From NCBI GenBank assembly GCA_036365515.1, contig CM070875.1, positions 89,542,128 to 89,606,127 on the forward strand: a DNA stretch of 64,000 nt, written 5' to 3'. The notes beneath the pieces were generated by a model. That model was not told where the DNA came from. It searched no databases and was given only the letters and a program-made list of their open reading frames with translations. Shown in pieces: positions 8,010 to 18,665 of this stretch; the first letter of the stretch is position 1, and the number at the start of each line of letters is the position of its first letter. The translations under genes were made by a program, and so were the position numbers. This stretch comes from Torymus aiolomorphi (taxonomy: Eukaryota; Arthropoda; Insecta; Hymenoptera; Torymidae).

Positions 8010-8174
8010 ATGGGTCCGCCATTTAGCAAGCAGACATCAGAGAATAAACAGCCTCTCATCGATAAAGAAAAGAAAGATTATTCGTCGACGGATAAAGATT
8101 CATCGCGATATAAATCTTTTTCCACCAATACCAATTCCTTTCCCAAAAAACAAGGTTATTCACGATGTAATTAA
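8010..8174 (+). CDS. Micro-ORF (54 codons) with histone-type promoter and 3' end
   Basis: ATG 8010 to TAA 8172-8174 encodes a hydrophilic K/S/D/N-rich peptide starting M-G-P-P-F-S-K-Q-T-S and ending G-Y-S-R-C-N. It is too small for most ORF callers. I do not recognise the protein; it is not a core histone, though the N-terminal P-P-x-S-K and K-rich composition faintly recall an H2B or H1 tail. Support for it being a gene is contextual: CCAAT and TATA boxes upstream at sensible spacing, and a canonical histone stem-loop 16 bases after the stop. It may be a histone-like gene carried by the mobile element, or a relic in which a histone coding region was replaced. Function unknown. Confidence 0.45.
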   Translation: MGPPFSKQTSENKQPLIDKEKKDYSSTDKDSSRYKSFSTNTNSFPKKQGYSRCN

Positions 8175-8190
8175 ATCTTAACACAAAAAC

Positions 8191-8206
8191 GGCCCTTTTC
8201 AGGGCC
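8191..8206 (+). terminator. Replication-dependent histone-type mRNA 3' stem-loop
   Basis: GGCCCTTTTCAGGGCC forms a 6-bp stem with the four-base loop TTTC, matching the metazoan histone 3' stem-loop consensus (GGYYCTTTTYAGRGCC). It is preceded by an A-rich flank (ACACAAAAAC) and followed by ATAAAC, as in real histone mRNAs. In the family, SLBP binds this hairpin and cleavage just downstream gives a non-polyadenylated mRNA expressed in S phase. No clear purine-rich U7 site is visible after it, so processing competence is uncertain. Confidence 0.75.
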
Positions 8207-8329
8207 ATAAACTCATTATTACGTATACAAAACTATTTCTTATACTTTGACCACCTGGGACTCCCGCTGCGCAGTTCGACGGACCAACGATGGAGTAGGG
8301 ATGCTGACGCATACCTGCACCACACAAAG

Positions 8330-8504
8330 GAACTCTCTCTCTCTCTCTGTGTGGGTGGGTGGGTGTGTGGGGTGGGTGGATGTGGGTGGGTGCGAGCGCC
8401 ATCTCTCTCTCTGTGGGTGGGAGGATGTGGGAGTGTGGGTGGGTGTGGGTGGGTGGATGGGTGTGGGTGGGTGGGTGGGTGTGCATGGGAGGATGTGTGC
8501 GTGC

Positions 8505-8567
<63 letters not shown>
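8330..8567 (+). repeat. Mixed (CT)n and (GTGGGTGG)n low-complexity DNA
   Basis: A short (CT)n, a long GT/GGTGG-rich block with G-runs on the + strand, and a pure (CT)n of about 50 bases follow one another. Long reading frames here are repeat artefacts. Confidence 0.9.
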
Positions 8568-8568
<1 letters not shown>

Positions 8569-8859
8569 GTACATGGACTGGTATAGCGCGTATCATATTA
8601 CACGGAGGTGTCAAGAGGGTATAACTGTTATGTAAACAGTAGCTAATTACCCATTGTTAATGGGTGGCTTGTTTACAAAACAGTAGCGGTTGTGAAAACA
8701 ATAGCCCCAGTGACATGGGCCCTTGACATGAGTCATTAGCTACCGTGCAGCTACTGTTTACATAACACTTAACTTAATGACCCCACCCGCGGCGCCGCCA
8801 CGGGGTGTCCCCCTCCCCCCTTGTAATATGATATGTCTCGCTATACCAATCCATATACT
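8567..8859. mobile_element. Hairpin MITE with nested inverted repeats
   Basis: Terminal arms TAGTAyATGGAyTGGTATAGCG at 8567-8605 and about 8821-8859 are inverted. Inside them a perfect 19-bp inverted repeat (8626-8644 against 8749-8767, GTTATGTAAACAGTAGCT core) forms a second stem. No coding capacity is seen. TA may be the duplicated target but I cannot prove it. Confidence 0.6.
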
Positions 8860-8877
8860 ACTAGCAGGTATACTCAT

Positions 8878-9292
8878 CATTAAGTTTGTCGATGTTTACT
8901 TTGAGGTGATGAGTTTTAGTACTTAATCCAAAAGAATATAAGAATGATACAAATCTGCTTCTATAATGTATTTCAAGCATAGCATGTATTTCTTAGCTGA
9001 TTTTATCTTTCTGCAAGTAGGTATAATTTAATAAAAAAAAATGAAATTATGCAATTTTCCAGATTTAGCTAAGACACTGCTTGTGTATTTTTTAGAACTG
9101 CCAAAATGAAAAATTACATATTTTCATTTTTTTATTAAATTATATGTACTTTCAGAAAGATAAACTCAACTCCAAAGTACATATATGAGATGTTTGAGAT
9201 GTATTACTGAAGCGGATATCTATCATTCTTATATTCTTTGGATTAAGTACGGACACATCACCTGAAAGTAAATATCGATGAATTTTCATGTC
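8878..9292. mobile_element. Foldback MITE, about 415 bp
   Basis: The left arm (8878-9055) and right arm (about 9110-9292) are inverted copies sharing GGATTAAGTAC, AATATAAGAATGATA and TTTTATTAAATTATA. The whole unit could fold into one long imperfect hairpin. No ORF. Confidence 0.65.
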
Positions 9293-10100
9293 AAGTTTTG
9301 AATTTTGACCCTTTTCATGTAGTGTATAGTGTGAGTCTGTCCGAAAGATTTATAGATCTATATACTGTAACGGCTATGTTGACAAGATGCAAGGCATAGA
9401 ATATTTAATTTAAGGGGACATGGTTGAGCCATAAATCTGAGAGCATGTAAAAATTATGAAAAATTTATATTAATCTGTAAAAGTCAGTTTGATTCATTGA
9501 CTTTGAAGGGGGTGCCATGCTCAATTTTTACATCGATAAAAATAGGATCTGGCTTTACTACAAAAATTTTAAATTTAAATTCTTAATTTTTATCCACATA
9601 TTTGTAACAAGCAATTTTATTTCTGAAATACTGTTTTAATACTTTTATAATGATTGTAAGATTCTGTTTTTAATTTGTGAATTTGAACAAAGATGTTATA
9701 TTTAATTAAATATTATCAGTTTTTAATTTGTAATAACAAATAATTTCTTCTTTTTCAGTTAAAATCTAGAATATTGTCTAACAACATCAGTAAACTTCTG
9801 CAATAAACATGGCAAAATACTCAAGAGATTTGAAAAGACTAAACACATATAGGAAATTATAGATTTTTATTTCCAGTGAGGAAACCAAGTTACTGCCTGC
9901 CAACACAATAGGATACCTACGCCCAGTTTTCAACTGACATAATGAATGCTGCGATAATAGTTGTAAGTTAGTCTTTTTTTTAATTTCCGAAAATCGCGCT
10001 TTTTACGACTTCTAGAGTGGCGTTACCCCTTAAGGTGATTCTGCTCGACTCCCTAGTCAAAATAAGTGCTAAATGATGAAGTTACCTAAAATTAAAAAAG
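9293..10100. other. AT-rich sequence without recognisable features
   Basis: No convincing ORF, RNA gene or repeat structure was seen here. Frames on both strands are broken by frequent stops. Confidence 0.5.
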
Positions 10101-10127
10101 CCATAGTTGTAATGTGATTTATTTATT

Positions 10128-10409
10128 ATAAAGTGTATTTAACATGACTAAGATAACTTTTTTCACAAAATGTCGATATTGTAGAAACTAGATGTTGTCA
10201 CTACAAACAACTATTGATAAATCACCGGAATCTTTTTTATTTCTTTACTAATTTTAGATTTAGAAATACTATTTATGATGGAAACCCTTCATGAGTCTCT
10301 ATACATTACTCCAAAAATAATAAAAAATGTTTGTAGTGACGATATCTAGTTTCTAAAATATCGCCATTTTACAATAATTTACTTTAGTCATGTTAAATAC
10401 ACTTTATCA
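10128..10409. mobile_element. MITE family T (inverted termini ATAAAGTGTATTTAACATGAC)
   Basis: Arms at 10129-10211 and 10331-10408 are inverted copies containing AACATGACTAA and TTTGTAGTGAC. The same termini bracket a larger insertion at 31265-32372, and the interior (ATGGAAACnCTTCAT) recurs at about 25085, so this is a family with at least three relatives here. Confidence 0.65.
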
Positions 10410-10690
10410 AGGAGCGCGGGAGCGCTCCGAAGACAAGTATTGAAGAAGCCTGAAGGAGCGACCCATGCTACTTATACATTGAAATGGATTGGCGAGAAAT
10501 TCAATGCGCCTATATACGTATTAGATTTGTTTGAACTATATTAACATGTACTGTTAATCGAAAGCCATTTCATTGCTCTACTCAAATCGAAAGGTTTCAT
10601 TTAAAAAGATTGTCCCGTTCAAAAGATTTAGAGATCTACTCTGAATACTTTTGATGTACTATTTCCGATTCTCCATATTCTTCAGTCAGC
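10406..10690 (+). repeat. Dispersed 280-bp repeat, copy 1
   Basis: It begins TATCAAGGAGCGCGGG and contains the hairpin GGAGCGC-GGGA-GCGCTCC. A diverged copy in the same orientation lies at 59897-60183. Shared internal words include ACATTGAAATGGAT and AATCGAAAGCCATTTCATT. Each copy is followed within about 130 bases by a long pure dinucleotide tract. Confidence 0.7.
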
Positions 10691-10811
10691 ACAAACTATA
10701 CATTGTTGTCCGACCGACTGGTAAAAGAGAGAAGAGAGAGAGAGAGAAGAGAGGGAAAGAGAGAAGAGCGACGGAGATAGAGAGAAGACAGAGAGAGAGA
10801 TCCGTAAATAT

Positions 10812-10938
<127 letters not shown>

Positions 10939-11114
10939 GGTCAATCAACCTAACCTTGTTATTTTATGTATACATAAAATAACTTTCAATATTACGCATT
11001 AGTCCGTATACAGTCATCATTTATACAAGTTATGTTCAAGACTTTTTACATCATTGAAATCCGATTTAAATTGACTTGGTGTATATTATATATATATATA
11101 TATATATTAGGCTA

Positions 11115-11334
11115 GTAAGTTTGAGGAGCTCAACCCCGGTCGGTCAGAGTGGCTAAAGAAATAATAACCCTCAGGTTACCGACTCTAGACAAATAGACTC
11201 TAGAAAACCCCTCAAACTTCCGCTCGGATGCTGAATATATAGATTGGAAGTTTGAGGAGGCTCCTCAAACTTCCCATAACCCCTCAAACTTCCAAGCGGG
11301 TGCTGAATATAATCCTCAAACTTCCAGAATTTCA

Positions 11335-11388
<54 letters not shown>

Positions 11389-11530
11389 GATATTTATCTG
11401 CAACGGTTCGTTCCGGGACGTTTACACTGTACATCGCTGTTATTTCCGGGACGCGCTGTTTTTTCCGGGACGTCCCGGAAAATCTGTGTCTGCAACTGTT
11501 ATTTCCGGGACGTGGTATTAGTCCCACACC
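11115..11530. repeat. Short-word repeat cluster: CCTCAAACTTCC, (AT)n, TTCCGGGACG
   Basis: CCTCAAACTTCC or its complement occurs six or more times at 11118-11330, including a 13-bp stem hairpin at 11246-11274. After (AT)n at 11336-11386, TTCCGGGACG occurs four times at about 11410-11510, one copy inside a perfect palindrome centred on GACGTC (11461-11482). Confidence 0.7.
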
Positions 11531-11627
11531 CCAGGGATATTATTTCTTTAGTCACGCGCTTATATAGGGAACTCTGAAGAGATAAACTATAGGACCCTGT
11601 AGATTACCAGAAATAACGTTTATAGGT

Positions 11628-11744
<117 letters not shown>

Positions 11745-11959
11745 GATATATTTTCAGATAAGTAGCAAACTTTTATTATAAAATAAAAAAAAAATAATAT
11801 TATTAATATAAGTTATTGTTACTTTGTGAAATATTTTTTTTTGTTACAGATTATATCAGAACAAGGATAATTGACAAGTAGATTATGATTAAATAGTTTG
11901 CAACATATAGAAGAGTTTAAAATCTCATTATTATTATGCATTATGAATTAAGGCCACCA

Positions 11960-11967
11960 AAAGATTA
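11960..11967 (+). repeat. Left 8-bp direct repeat AAAGATTA (candidate target-site duplication)
   Basis: It abuts the inverted terminus GAGCCTAGGCC at 11968-11978. The identical octamer abuts the matching right terminus at 58945-58952. Confidence 0.65.
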
Positions 11968-12884
11968 GAGCCTAGGCCGATGAGCAGAATCGGACGTTGA
12001 GCAGAACAGCTCGTCTTTTGGATCCGCCAATCGGCGCGCGGCAGAGAGTAAGCTACGCGCAGCGCCGAAAAGATAGGTTTGTTCACTTGATATGATGTGT
12101 GTCGAACATTTCAGAGATGGCGTTACCACTATTAAATAATGAAACCATTCCCTTTATTGCTTACATACTGAGCAAAGAAATACTCAAGTAATAATATTTG
12201 TTTCACGGAAAAAAAAACAGTAAATGTTGCTATTTTGCACAAGTTAAATCAACTGGATAAGGAAAAAATAGAAATAGCATTGAAAAATCAGTAAAATCAA
12301 CTTTTCTTAAAAAGTTTTAAAGTAAAAACTACTGTTTATTTGAAATGCATATCAAAGCATAATGGCAATCTTACTTTACTAAAACGTGAATTCTACTTTT
12401 TTTAAGCAGTTTCTACTGATTCTTATGAAAGTAAAATAAATTTGTTTGTATACAATTAAATCAACTGTGTAAAATGTAGAATTTACTGGTTTTTTTCCCT
12501 ATTTATATTAATAAACATGATGATTTGAGAAATTTGATTAAATGAATTTTAAAAATACGTCGATAGGAATTTAATGTATTGTTGGATTATTTCTGCTCTT
12601 ATAAGAATAATCCCATGCTAAATAATAAAAAGTCAGGGAGTCTTTAGATAAGAGTTTTACATTCTGCCTCGTAGTTTTCATACAAAAAATAAAAGGCTTG
12701 GAGTGCACAATGAGGCGAGCCGTCGGAGAAGAGCGTCATGCTATACTGTATCCCGAGTGAAAATTGATCCAGGCCTGTCGGTTACATTATGTAGACCCTG
12801 TACAGTCAGAATGGCCGGACCCAGGCGTGTGATAATGTGCGAAACAGGCCCTGATCAGGTTACCTTAAAATTAATTTTTTTTAA

Positions 12885-13205
12885 CGAAGTGTGCGAAACT
12901 CGCCTTCTCGTGCTTGTTTTGCGTGCGCGAAGTAGCTGTTTTACACACGGCGTGCGCGAAAGTCGCGCATGCGCAGATCAATTTACTTTCACGCACGCCG
13001 TGCGAGAAACAGCTACTTCGCGCACGCAAAACAAACAACAAGGCTAGTTTCACAGACTCCGTTAAAAAAAATAGAGTTCGATACACGTGACCGATAAGGG
13101 TCATCATTGCACGGGTGTTTTTGTCACCCTCGCTTCGCTCGAGCGACAAGCTACACCCATGCGAGAATGACCCACTTCGCACACTTGTATCGAAAATAAC
13201 TATTT
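12885..13205. mobile_element. Hairpin insertion present only in the left arm
   Basis: Two successive foldbacks. In the first, TTTTGCGTGCGCGAAGTAGC (from 12917) is mirrored near 13010-13035. In the second, CGATACACGTG at 13079 is mirrored by CACTTGTATCG at about 13182-13193. The right arm lacks all of this between its TTTAAATAAGTATTTAACGTG and AATTAATTTTAAGG words, so the insertion postdates arm duplication. Confidence 0.6.
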
Positions 13206-14234
13206 GATACACGTTAAATACTTATTTAAAGCTAGAGATATGCCCTATTTTTCTATAATTATAAAAAAATGTATGTTAAGCTATCTATTAGTCTGTACAG
13301 GCAAATCAGGCGGCCTGTACAGGCCCTGAATTTTTCCTTAAATTAATTTATTCTCGATATAGCTTTCATATAAAACCTCAAAGGTGTTTTCTCTAAATTC
13401 AAATTCAAAATAATTGAAATATGTGAAAATTTTACTTATTTTACGAGTGAATATCTTCACTTATTAATAAGTTAAATTTTGTTGAATGCAGCTAATGGTA
13501 GATTTTTATTGAATTTTTAATCTTGAAGCTAACTATTCTGAATAGTAACAAAAAAATGGTGTCATTTTATTATTTCTAAACCTTGAATAATAAACACCAT
13601 ATTGGCAGGAAACTGACCGTTAGCTTCAAGATTAACAATAAGTTTAAATTTATACTTGTTCTACAAGTACATAATCTTTTACTTCAAAATTATAGTAAAA
13701 TTTTCAGTTTTTCCATAAGTTAACAAGATTCTCACTTATGTATAAGTTAAGTTCCTTGTATACATACATAAGATTCTACACAATTATGACAAAATGCTCC
13801 CAAAGGTATGTGATTTCTGTATACCTTAATGTTATCAGGGCACTGATGTAGAGATACATGTAAAAATAAAAAGCGTTATGTTTCCACAAATGTACTTTTC
13901 CTTCGTAAGCATAGAAGGGGTATATGAAAACATATTTTTATACTAGCCGACGATGAGAAATTATTACAAGAAACATAAGTCGGACATTGTTACAGCGTTC
14001 GACATTTAATAACTATTTCTTTTCTATATTGTTGATCAACTTTGTTTCAGTTTAAAGATATTCTCTAAATTTAAATAAGAGAAAATTCACTTATTCTACA
14101 AGTGCAGGATTCCATTTATTACATAAGTAATAATTTCTCTCTTATTCGATGAGTAAAAACTAGGTATTTAACTTATTCTATAAGTCAAATTTATTTCACG
14201 TACTTGTCAACTCATCATTTATTTAATAACCCGT

Positions 14235-14835
14235 ATCGAAATAATAAATGTAAGAAATCATAGAAAACCGTACGAAATTGTACGAAATTGTAGGAAAGTG
14301 TAGGAAAGTGTAGGAAACTGTTGGTTTTCGGACAAAATTCGTACGATTTTGTACATTTTTGTACATTTTTGTATGGTTTTATACGTTTTCATACGATTTA
14401 TAAATTTTCTCAAATTTGTCTGTAAAAACTTAAATGTATGAAAACGTAAGAAAATGTACGAAAACGTAAGGAAATGTAACAAAACATACGAAAACGTACA
14501 TTTCCGTAAGTTTTAATGAATCTTACAGTTTCGTACAGTTTTGTACATTTATTTACGGATTCGTACGAGTTTATATACTTTCATACATTTTATTACGATT
14601 CGTAAATTTTTTGTGTCTATAATAAATTTTTCCTGTCGAAATAGTAAATGTAGGAAACTGTACAGTTTTTGTACAAAACTGTACGAAACCGTACGAAAAC
14701 GTATTAAACCGTATAAATTAACCCTGCAAACTGTCCGAAAACCAACACTTTTGTACAGTTTTGTACAGTTTCTTACGGTTTTCTACAGTTTCGTATAGTT
14801 TATTACGATTTACTACACTTGTTTTTTTCCATATG
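14235..14835. repeat. ~10-bp-period GTACGAAA-type array, self-complementary, left arm only
   Basis: Units of about 10 bases such as GTACGAAATT, GTAGGAAAGT and GTACATTTTT repeat throughout. The flank GTTGGTTTTCGGACAAA at about 14331 is mirrored by GTCCGAAAACCAAC at about 14733, so the block is also an inverted repeat. The right arm has nothing at the equivalent point (about 54870). Confidence 0.65.
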
Positions 14836-15599
14836 GGAAGTTAACATTATTTGAACGGTAAAGTAAAACTGCATTTACTCTCTAAGTAGAATTTGAATGT
14901 ACTGCAACTGAATACAATTATTGTATAATTACTATAATACATAAGTGAATTGCCCAAATAATATTACATTATTTTGAAAAAAAAAATTTAATGAAGAGTT
15001 ATTATATGTACAATATATGAATTCAATAAATACTTATCCGAAACAATATTAATTGACGTGACAATGTGGGACGGCGGTGTAAGTATTATTAAGAATATAG
15101 ATCTATCTTGCAACGAACAAAAAAAATTATTAAATAATATTGGGTGTTTAACATTAAAAGCAAAATATAATTTAAATATTAAGTAGAACGACGTAACAAT
15201 ACCCGACTTTTTTTTCTTGTAATAATTTCTCATCGTCAGCTAATGAATGACTATACAGTCATGGAAATATAACGCTTTTTATTTTTTACATGCATCTCTA
15301 CATCACTGCCCTCCTAAAAAATTTATAATAGTAAATTGACTAAGGCAACTTAATTTTTTCAAGTATCTTACGTTGACAACATTGAGGCATACAGAAACCA
15401 GAATCTCCGCAAGCATTTACATATATGACTGTGTGGAATACAGAAAGCAATTGGCTTAGAACGCACGAGTACTTATAGGTAACCTCCCGGAGGAGAGCTT
15501 TGCGTGATGCGCCATTATTTTCATATAGAGAAAAAGCTTACAACTCACACGGAAGTGAGATCTCGAAGAAGAGCTTCACATAGAGCTACGTAGCTTTCA

Positions 15600-15960
15600 T
15601 ATACGTGCGTAATATACTATTTAAACTCAAGTAGACGGGGGATACGAGTTTCACGCATATTAGAGAATTACGTAGACGTGCAATACGATTATTTAAATAA
15701 TTTTTAAACCCAAGTAGCGATACGCGGTCCACGCATGTCAGGGAATTACACAGATGTACAACAGTAAGCAAACAATTATTTAAATAATTTTTTAACCCAA
15801 GCAGCCGGGGGATACGAGGTCTATGCATATATGAAAATTACGCGCATAGACGTGCAATACGATTATTTAAATAATTTTTAAACCCAAGTAGGCGGGGGAT
15901 AAGATGTCCACACATATAAGGGTGTTCAGGCGTCAACGTGCGATAGTAAGTAAGACTTTC
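15600..15960 (+). repeat. AAGTAGGCGGGG satellite, arm-tip copy
   Basis: About four to five units of 75-90 bp, each with TTATTTAAATAATTTTTAAA, CCCAAGTAG(G/C)CGGGGGATACGAG and a CACGCAT word. The last unit is nearly identical to 53310-53430 in the same orientation. Confidence 0.8.
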
Positions 15961-15969
15961 ATTCAAAAA

Positions 15970-17023
15970 ATTCATCATCGATCCTATGGGATGGTTGTTC
16001 CCTATTGTAATCACCGCAAAGATTATTATGCAATCTTTGTGGATTCTTAAAGTTAGTTGGGATGAAGCACTTTCTCTTGACATTTCCAATCGCTGGCAGT
16101 CTTGGCTGCAAGAGCTTCACTCGATCAGTCATATAAAGATCCCTCGCTGGAGTGGATACACGCCACAATGTGAACTGCTTGAAATCAACGGATTTGCAGA
16201 TGCATCTAAATTTGCATATGGTGCAGTAGTCTATCTGCGCTTAGTTCAAACACAAGAGGTTCTAGTCACTCTTCAAGTGGCCAAAACGCGAGTAGCTCCG
16301 CTTAAAACGCTAAGTATCCCTCGTTTAGAACTGTGCGCTTCATTGCTACTTGCACGACTGACTCACACTTTCATGGAGTCATTCCCATTAATGGTTGAAA
16401 GTATTCATCTTTGGTCTGATTCTGCTGATGTGCTTTTCTGGCTAAAATACCACCCAGCTAAATGGGGCGTTTTTGTAGCTAATAGGTGCTCAGAGATTCA
16501 CACTCTGCTACCTGACGCGTATTGGCATCACGTGCGATCAGCTGATAACCCAGCCGACGTCATATCCAGAGGTACTGAACCCTCAAAATTAGCTTCACAT
16601 AATTTATGGTGGAAAGGTCTCTCTTGGCTATCTGATAGTCCTGAACCATGGTCGAGATCTCATGATGAGCTCAACTTCACCGAAAATAGTCTGAATCTTC
16701 AACCTAGTCATACCCTAGTCGCTAGTAAGGTTACACCAAATTCTGTCGAGAATACTCCAGAAATTTGGAGTCTTATTAATAAATATTCGTCATTTAATAA
16801 ATTGTTACGGATTGCTTCTTATTGCTTCACATTCATCTACAGAATCTGTGCGAAAACTGAGTGTAAAGCGACTTCAAGTACGGTCATTAGCTTTCTTACG
16901 GTTTGTCAATCTCTGCTATGCAATCATACTCCGACTTCTAAGGAGATAAGTGCTAGTGAGATTGAGAACACCAGACTCTGTATGACTTATTTAGTGCAAA
17001 CCGCTTTCTTTAAGGTGATGTAA
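15970..17023 (+). pseudogene. pol: BEL/Pao retrotransposon fragment: end of RT region and RNase H
   Basis: The frame opens around 15970 with D-P-M-G-W-L and reads as the pol polyprotein of a BEL/Pao LTR retrotransposon, entering after the RT catalytic domain (D-P-M-G-W, A-K-I-I-M-Q-x-L-W). RNase H residues are visible: D72 in G-F-A-D-A-S, E115 in I-P-R-L-E-L, D145 in L-W-S-D-S and D191 in N-P-A-D-V-I-S-R-G (numbered from the ATG at 15986). No gag, protease or RT core precedes it; instead it abuts arm sequence at ATTCAAAAAATTC. The frame stops at TAA 17021-17023, where foreign repeat sequence begins, and pol resumes near 17463. It is a dead internal fragment; no LTRs were found. Confidence 0.88.
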
Positions 17024-17450
17024 AATACCGACATAATTTTCAAACATGGATATCTCATGAAAATACCAATAGAATCGTCCAAAAAAAAATCTGAGTATAG
17101 TATTAACATATACGGGGCGCTTGACAAATGTGTTTTTTTAAAAAAAATATGAGAATTTATTTAATTAAATAAAAATCGTACTGTCGGTAAGTAGGAATCT
17201 GCAATTGACCTACTTTTCAAACGAGCATATCTAACGAAAATGCTAATAGAATCACTCAAAAAAATTCCTGGATATAGTGTTTATGTGTACAGAGCGCTTG
17301 AAAAAATTTGTTTTCCGAATAAACGCTTGAATGTTGATTTAAAAAATATTGAAATTCACGGTTTCACATGGCCTTAAACTTGAACTTCATTAGTTGAGTT
17401 GGAAAGGTAAACTTTCAACGAAAAGTCCTCTTTTATCATTAAACCCCATG
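17024..17450. repeat. Insertion splitting the BEL/Pao pol gene, with two imperfect direct copies
   Basis: Copies at about 17035-17145 and 17213-17320 share ACGAGCATATCTnACGAAAAT, ATAGAATCnnnCAAAAAAA and CnGnGCGCTTGA. The segment breaks pol between RNase H and integrase. No ORF. Confidence 0.6.
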
Positions 17451-17462
17451 ATACAAAATCAT

Positions 17463-18105
17463 TTGCTCAGAAGATGATAAGCATCCTCTTATTCTGCCAG
17501 CTGGTTGTCATTTCACTACATTGATAATTTGGGATGCTCATCAGCGTACTCTTCACGGTGGTGTTCAGCAAACGCTCGATACACTTAGACGTCAGTTTTG
17601 GATAGTGAAAGGACGAGCTGAAGTCAAAAAAGTTATTAGAGCATGTACTATTTGCTCTCGTCAAGCTGCTCGAGTACCAACTCAACTAATGGGTGAGTTA
17701 CCCAAGGCTCGGGTGTACCCTTCATCGCCATTTCAGCGTTCTGATGTTGATTACGCCGGCCCTATCAACGTTCGGCTTACTAAAACTAGGGATAAAGGCA
17801 CAATGAAAGGGTATATTGCTATATTCATCTGTATGGATACTAGAGCCGTCCACATAGAAGTAGTTGAGGATTATTCCAATGAAGCATTTATAGCAGCTTT
17901 CCATCGATTCACCGCTCGTAGAGGTCATTGCAAAGAGTTATACTCTGACCAAGGCACCAACTTCGTAGATGCAGATGCTCAATTCAAACAGATGATCGAC
18001 GCTTCGTCTTCGTTCTCCTGTCAAATTGTCAAGTCCCTCGCTCGAGAAGTTACTTCGTGGATCTTCAATCCTCCCGGTGCACCTCATTTTTGGTGGCTGA
18101 TCTAA
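17463..18105 (+). pseudogene. pol: BEL/Pao integrase fragment lacking the catalytic glutamate
   Basis: Coding resumes near 17473 (E-D-D-K-H-P-L-I-L-P). The zinc-binding H-H-C-C is present: D-A-H-x-x-x-L-H-G-G and C-T-I-C. Integrase core aspartates are visible in R-S-D-V-D-Y-A-G-P and Y-S-D-Q-G-T-N-F. The frame ends at 18105 just after N-P-P-G-A-P-H-F-W-W, before the conserved W-E that would carry the catalytic glutamate, and downstream sequence shows only weak pol-like traces. Integrase is therefore inactive. The fragment lies in the reading direction of the RNase H part but in another frame. Confidence 0.88.
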
Positions 18106-18340
18106 ACTTTTTATCTCAATCACATTTCCTTATACAGCGTTCGTCATTTTCAGTGCCTGAAGGAGATGTCACAGGTGTCAATGTTCACGAAACGTCTTAA
18201 TTTTTTAACCATACAGTACACTCATCTTCAATCATCCAACACAACCAAAAACAATTTAATTTAATTATATATAAGTGTGTACTATAGTTAAATTTTTTTT
18301 CTTGGATTCACCTAAAAAATAAAAGTTTAGATCAGTAATG

Positions 18341-18665
18341 ATATATTGGCAAAAATAAATTTGACAAAGAAGCGATTAAAGTAGAAGAAAAGAGCTTTAA
18401 TTTGAGACTAGAATTGTTAAAATCGATCGATTCTGTGCAAAGCTACGTGAATTTGAAAATTGCAAAAAATGACCAAAAATGAGCGACTTTTCCCAAATCC
18501 ACGTAATTCTTACAATTTTCGTCATTTTTCGTAATTTTTCGCCATTTTCAAATTCACGTACCATTACACAGAATCGTCCGATTTGAACGATTCTAGTCGG
18601 AAATTAAAGCTCTTTTCTTCTACTTTAATCGCTTTTTTGTGAAATTTATTTTTGCCAATTCAGTA
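18341..18665. mobile_element. Foldback MITE, ~325 bp
   Basis: TTGGCAAAAATAAATTT at 18347 is mirrored by AAATTTATTTTTGCCAA at about 18644. Arms of about 120 bp include GCGATTAAAGTAGAAGAAAA and its complement. The loop has CAAAAATGA-rich sequence. No ORF. Confidence 0.7.

Larger units (their letters stand above)
11968..15975 (+). repeat. Left inverted arm of the giant palindrome
   Basis: Reads as the reverse complement of about 53440-57361. Matching anchors: GAGATGGCGTTACCACTATTA at 12114 against 57206; the CAGGCCTGTCGG block at 12770 against 56560; the GAAGCTAACTATTCTGAATAG block at 13525 against 55555; the region 14835-15600 against 54100-54860. Arm-specific insertions at 12885-13205 and 14235-14835 are missing from the right arm. 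Apparent ORFs in this arm recur inverted in the other arm and show no coding signal. Confidence 0.85.

Noticed and set aside
8240..8624. Long ORFs on both strands around the CT/GGTGG repeats
   Set aside because: They translate simple repeats (S-L, R-E, H-T-P patterns) and exist in several frames at once.
12703..13047. 114-codon ORF in the left arm, with a 62-codon counterpart at 56439-56627
   Set aside because: The frame is not maintained through the arm-specific insertion and recurs only because the arms are copies. No domain is recognised.
15586..16089. Minus-strand ORFs across the AAGTAGGCGGGG satellite
   Set aside because: Repeated R-L-L-G-x-K-N-Y-L-N-N translations come from satellite units; similar frames appear at 42646, 52735 and 53356.
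18106..18200. Continuation of BEL integrase beyond 18105
   Set aside because: Only weak pol-like traces, with frame loss; not enough to annotate.
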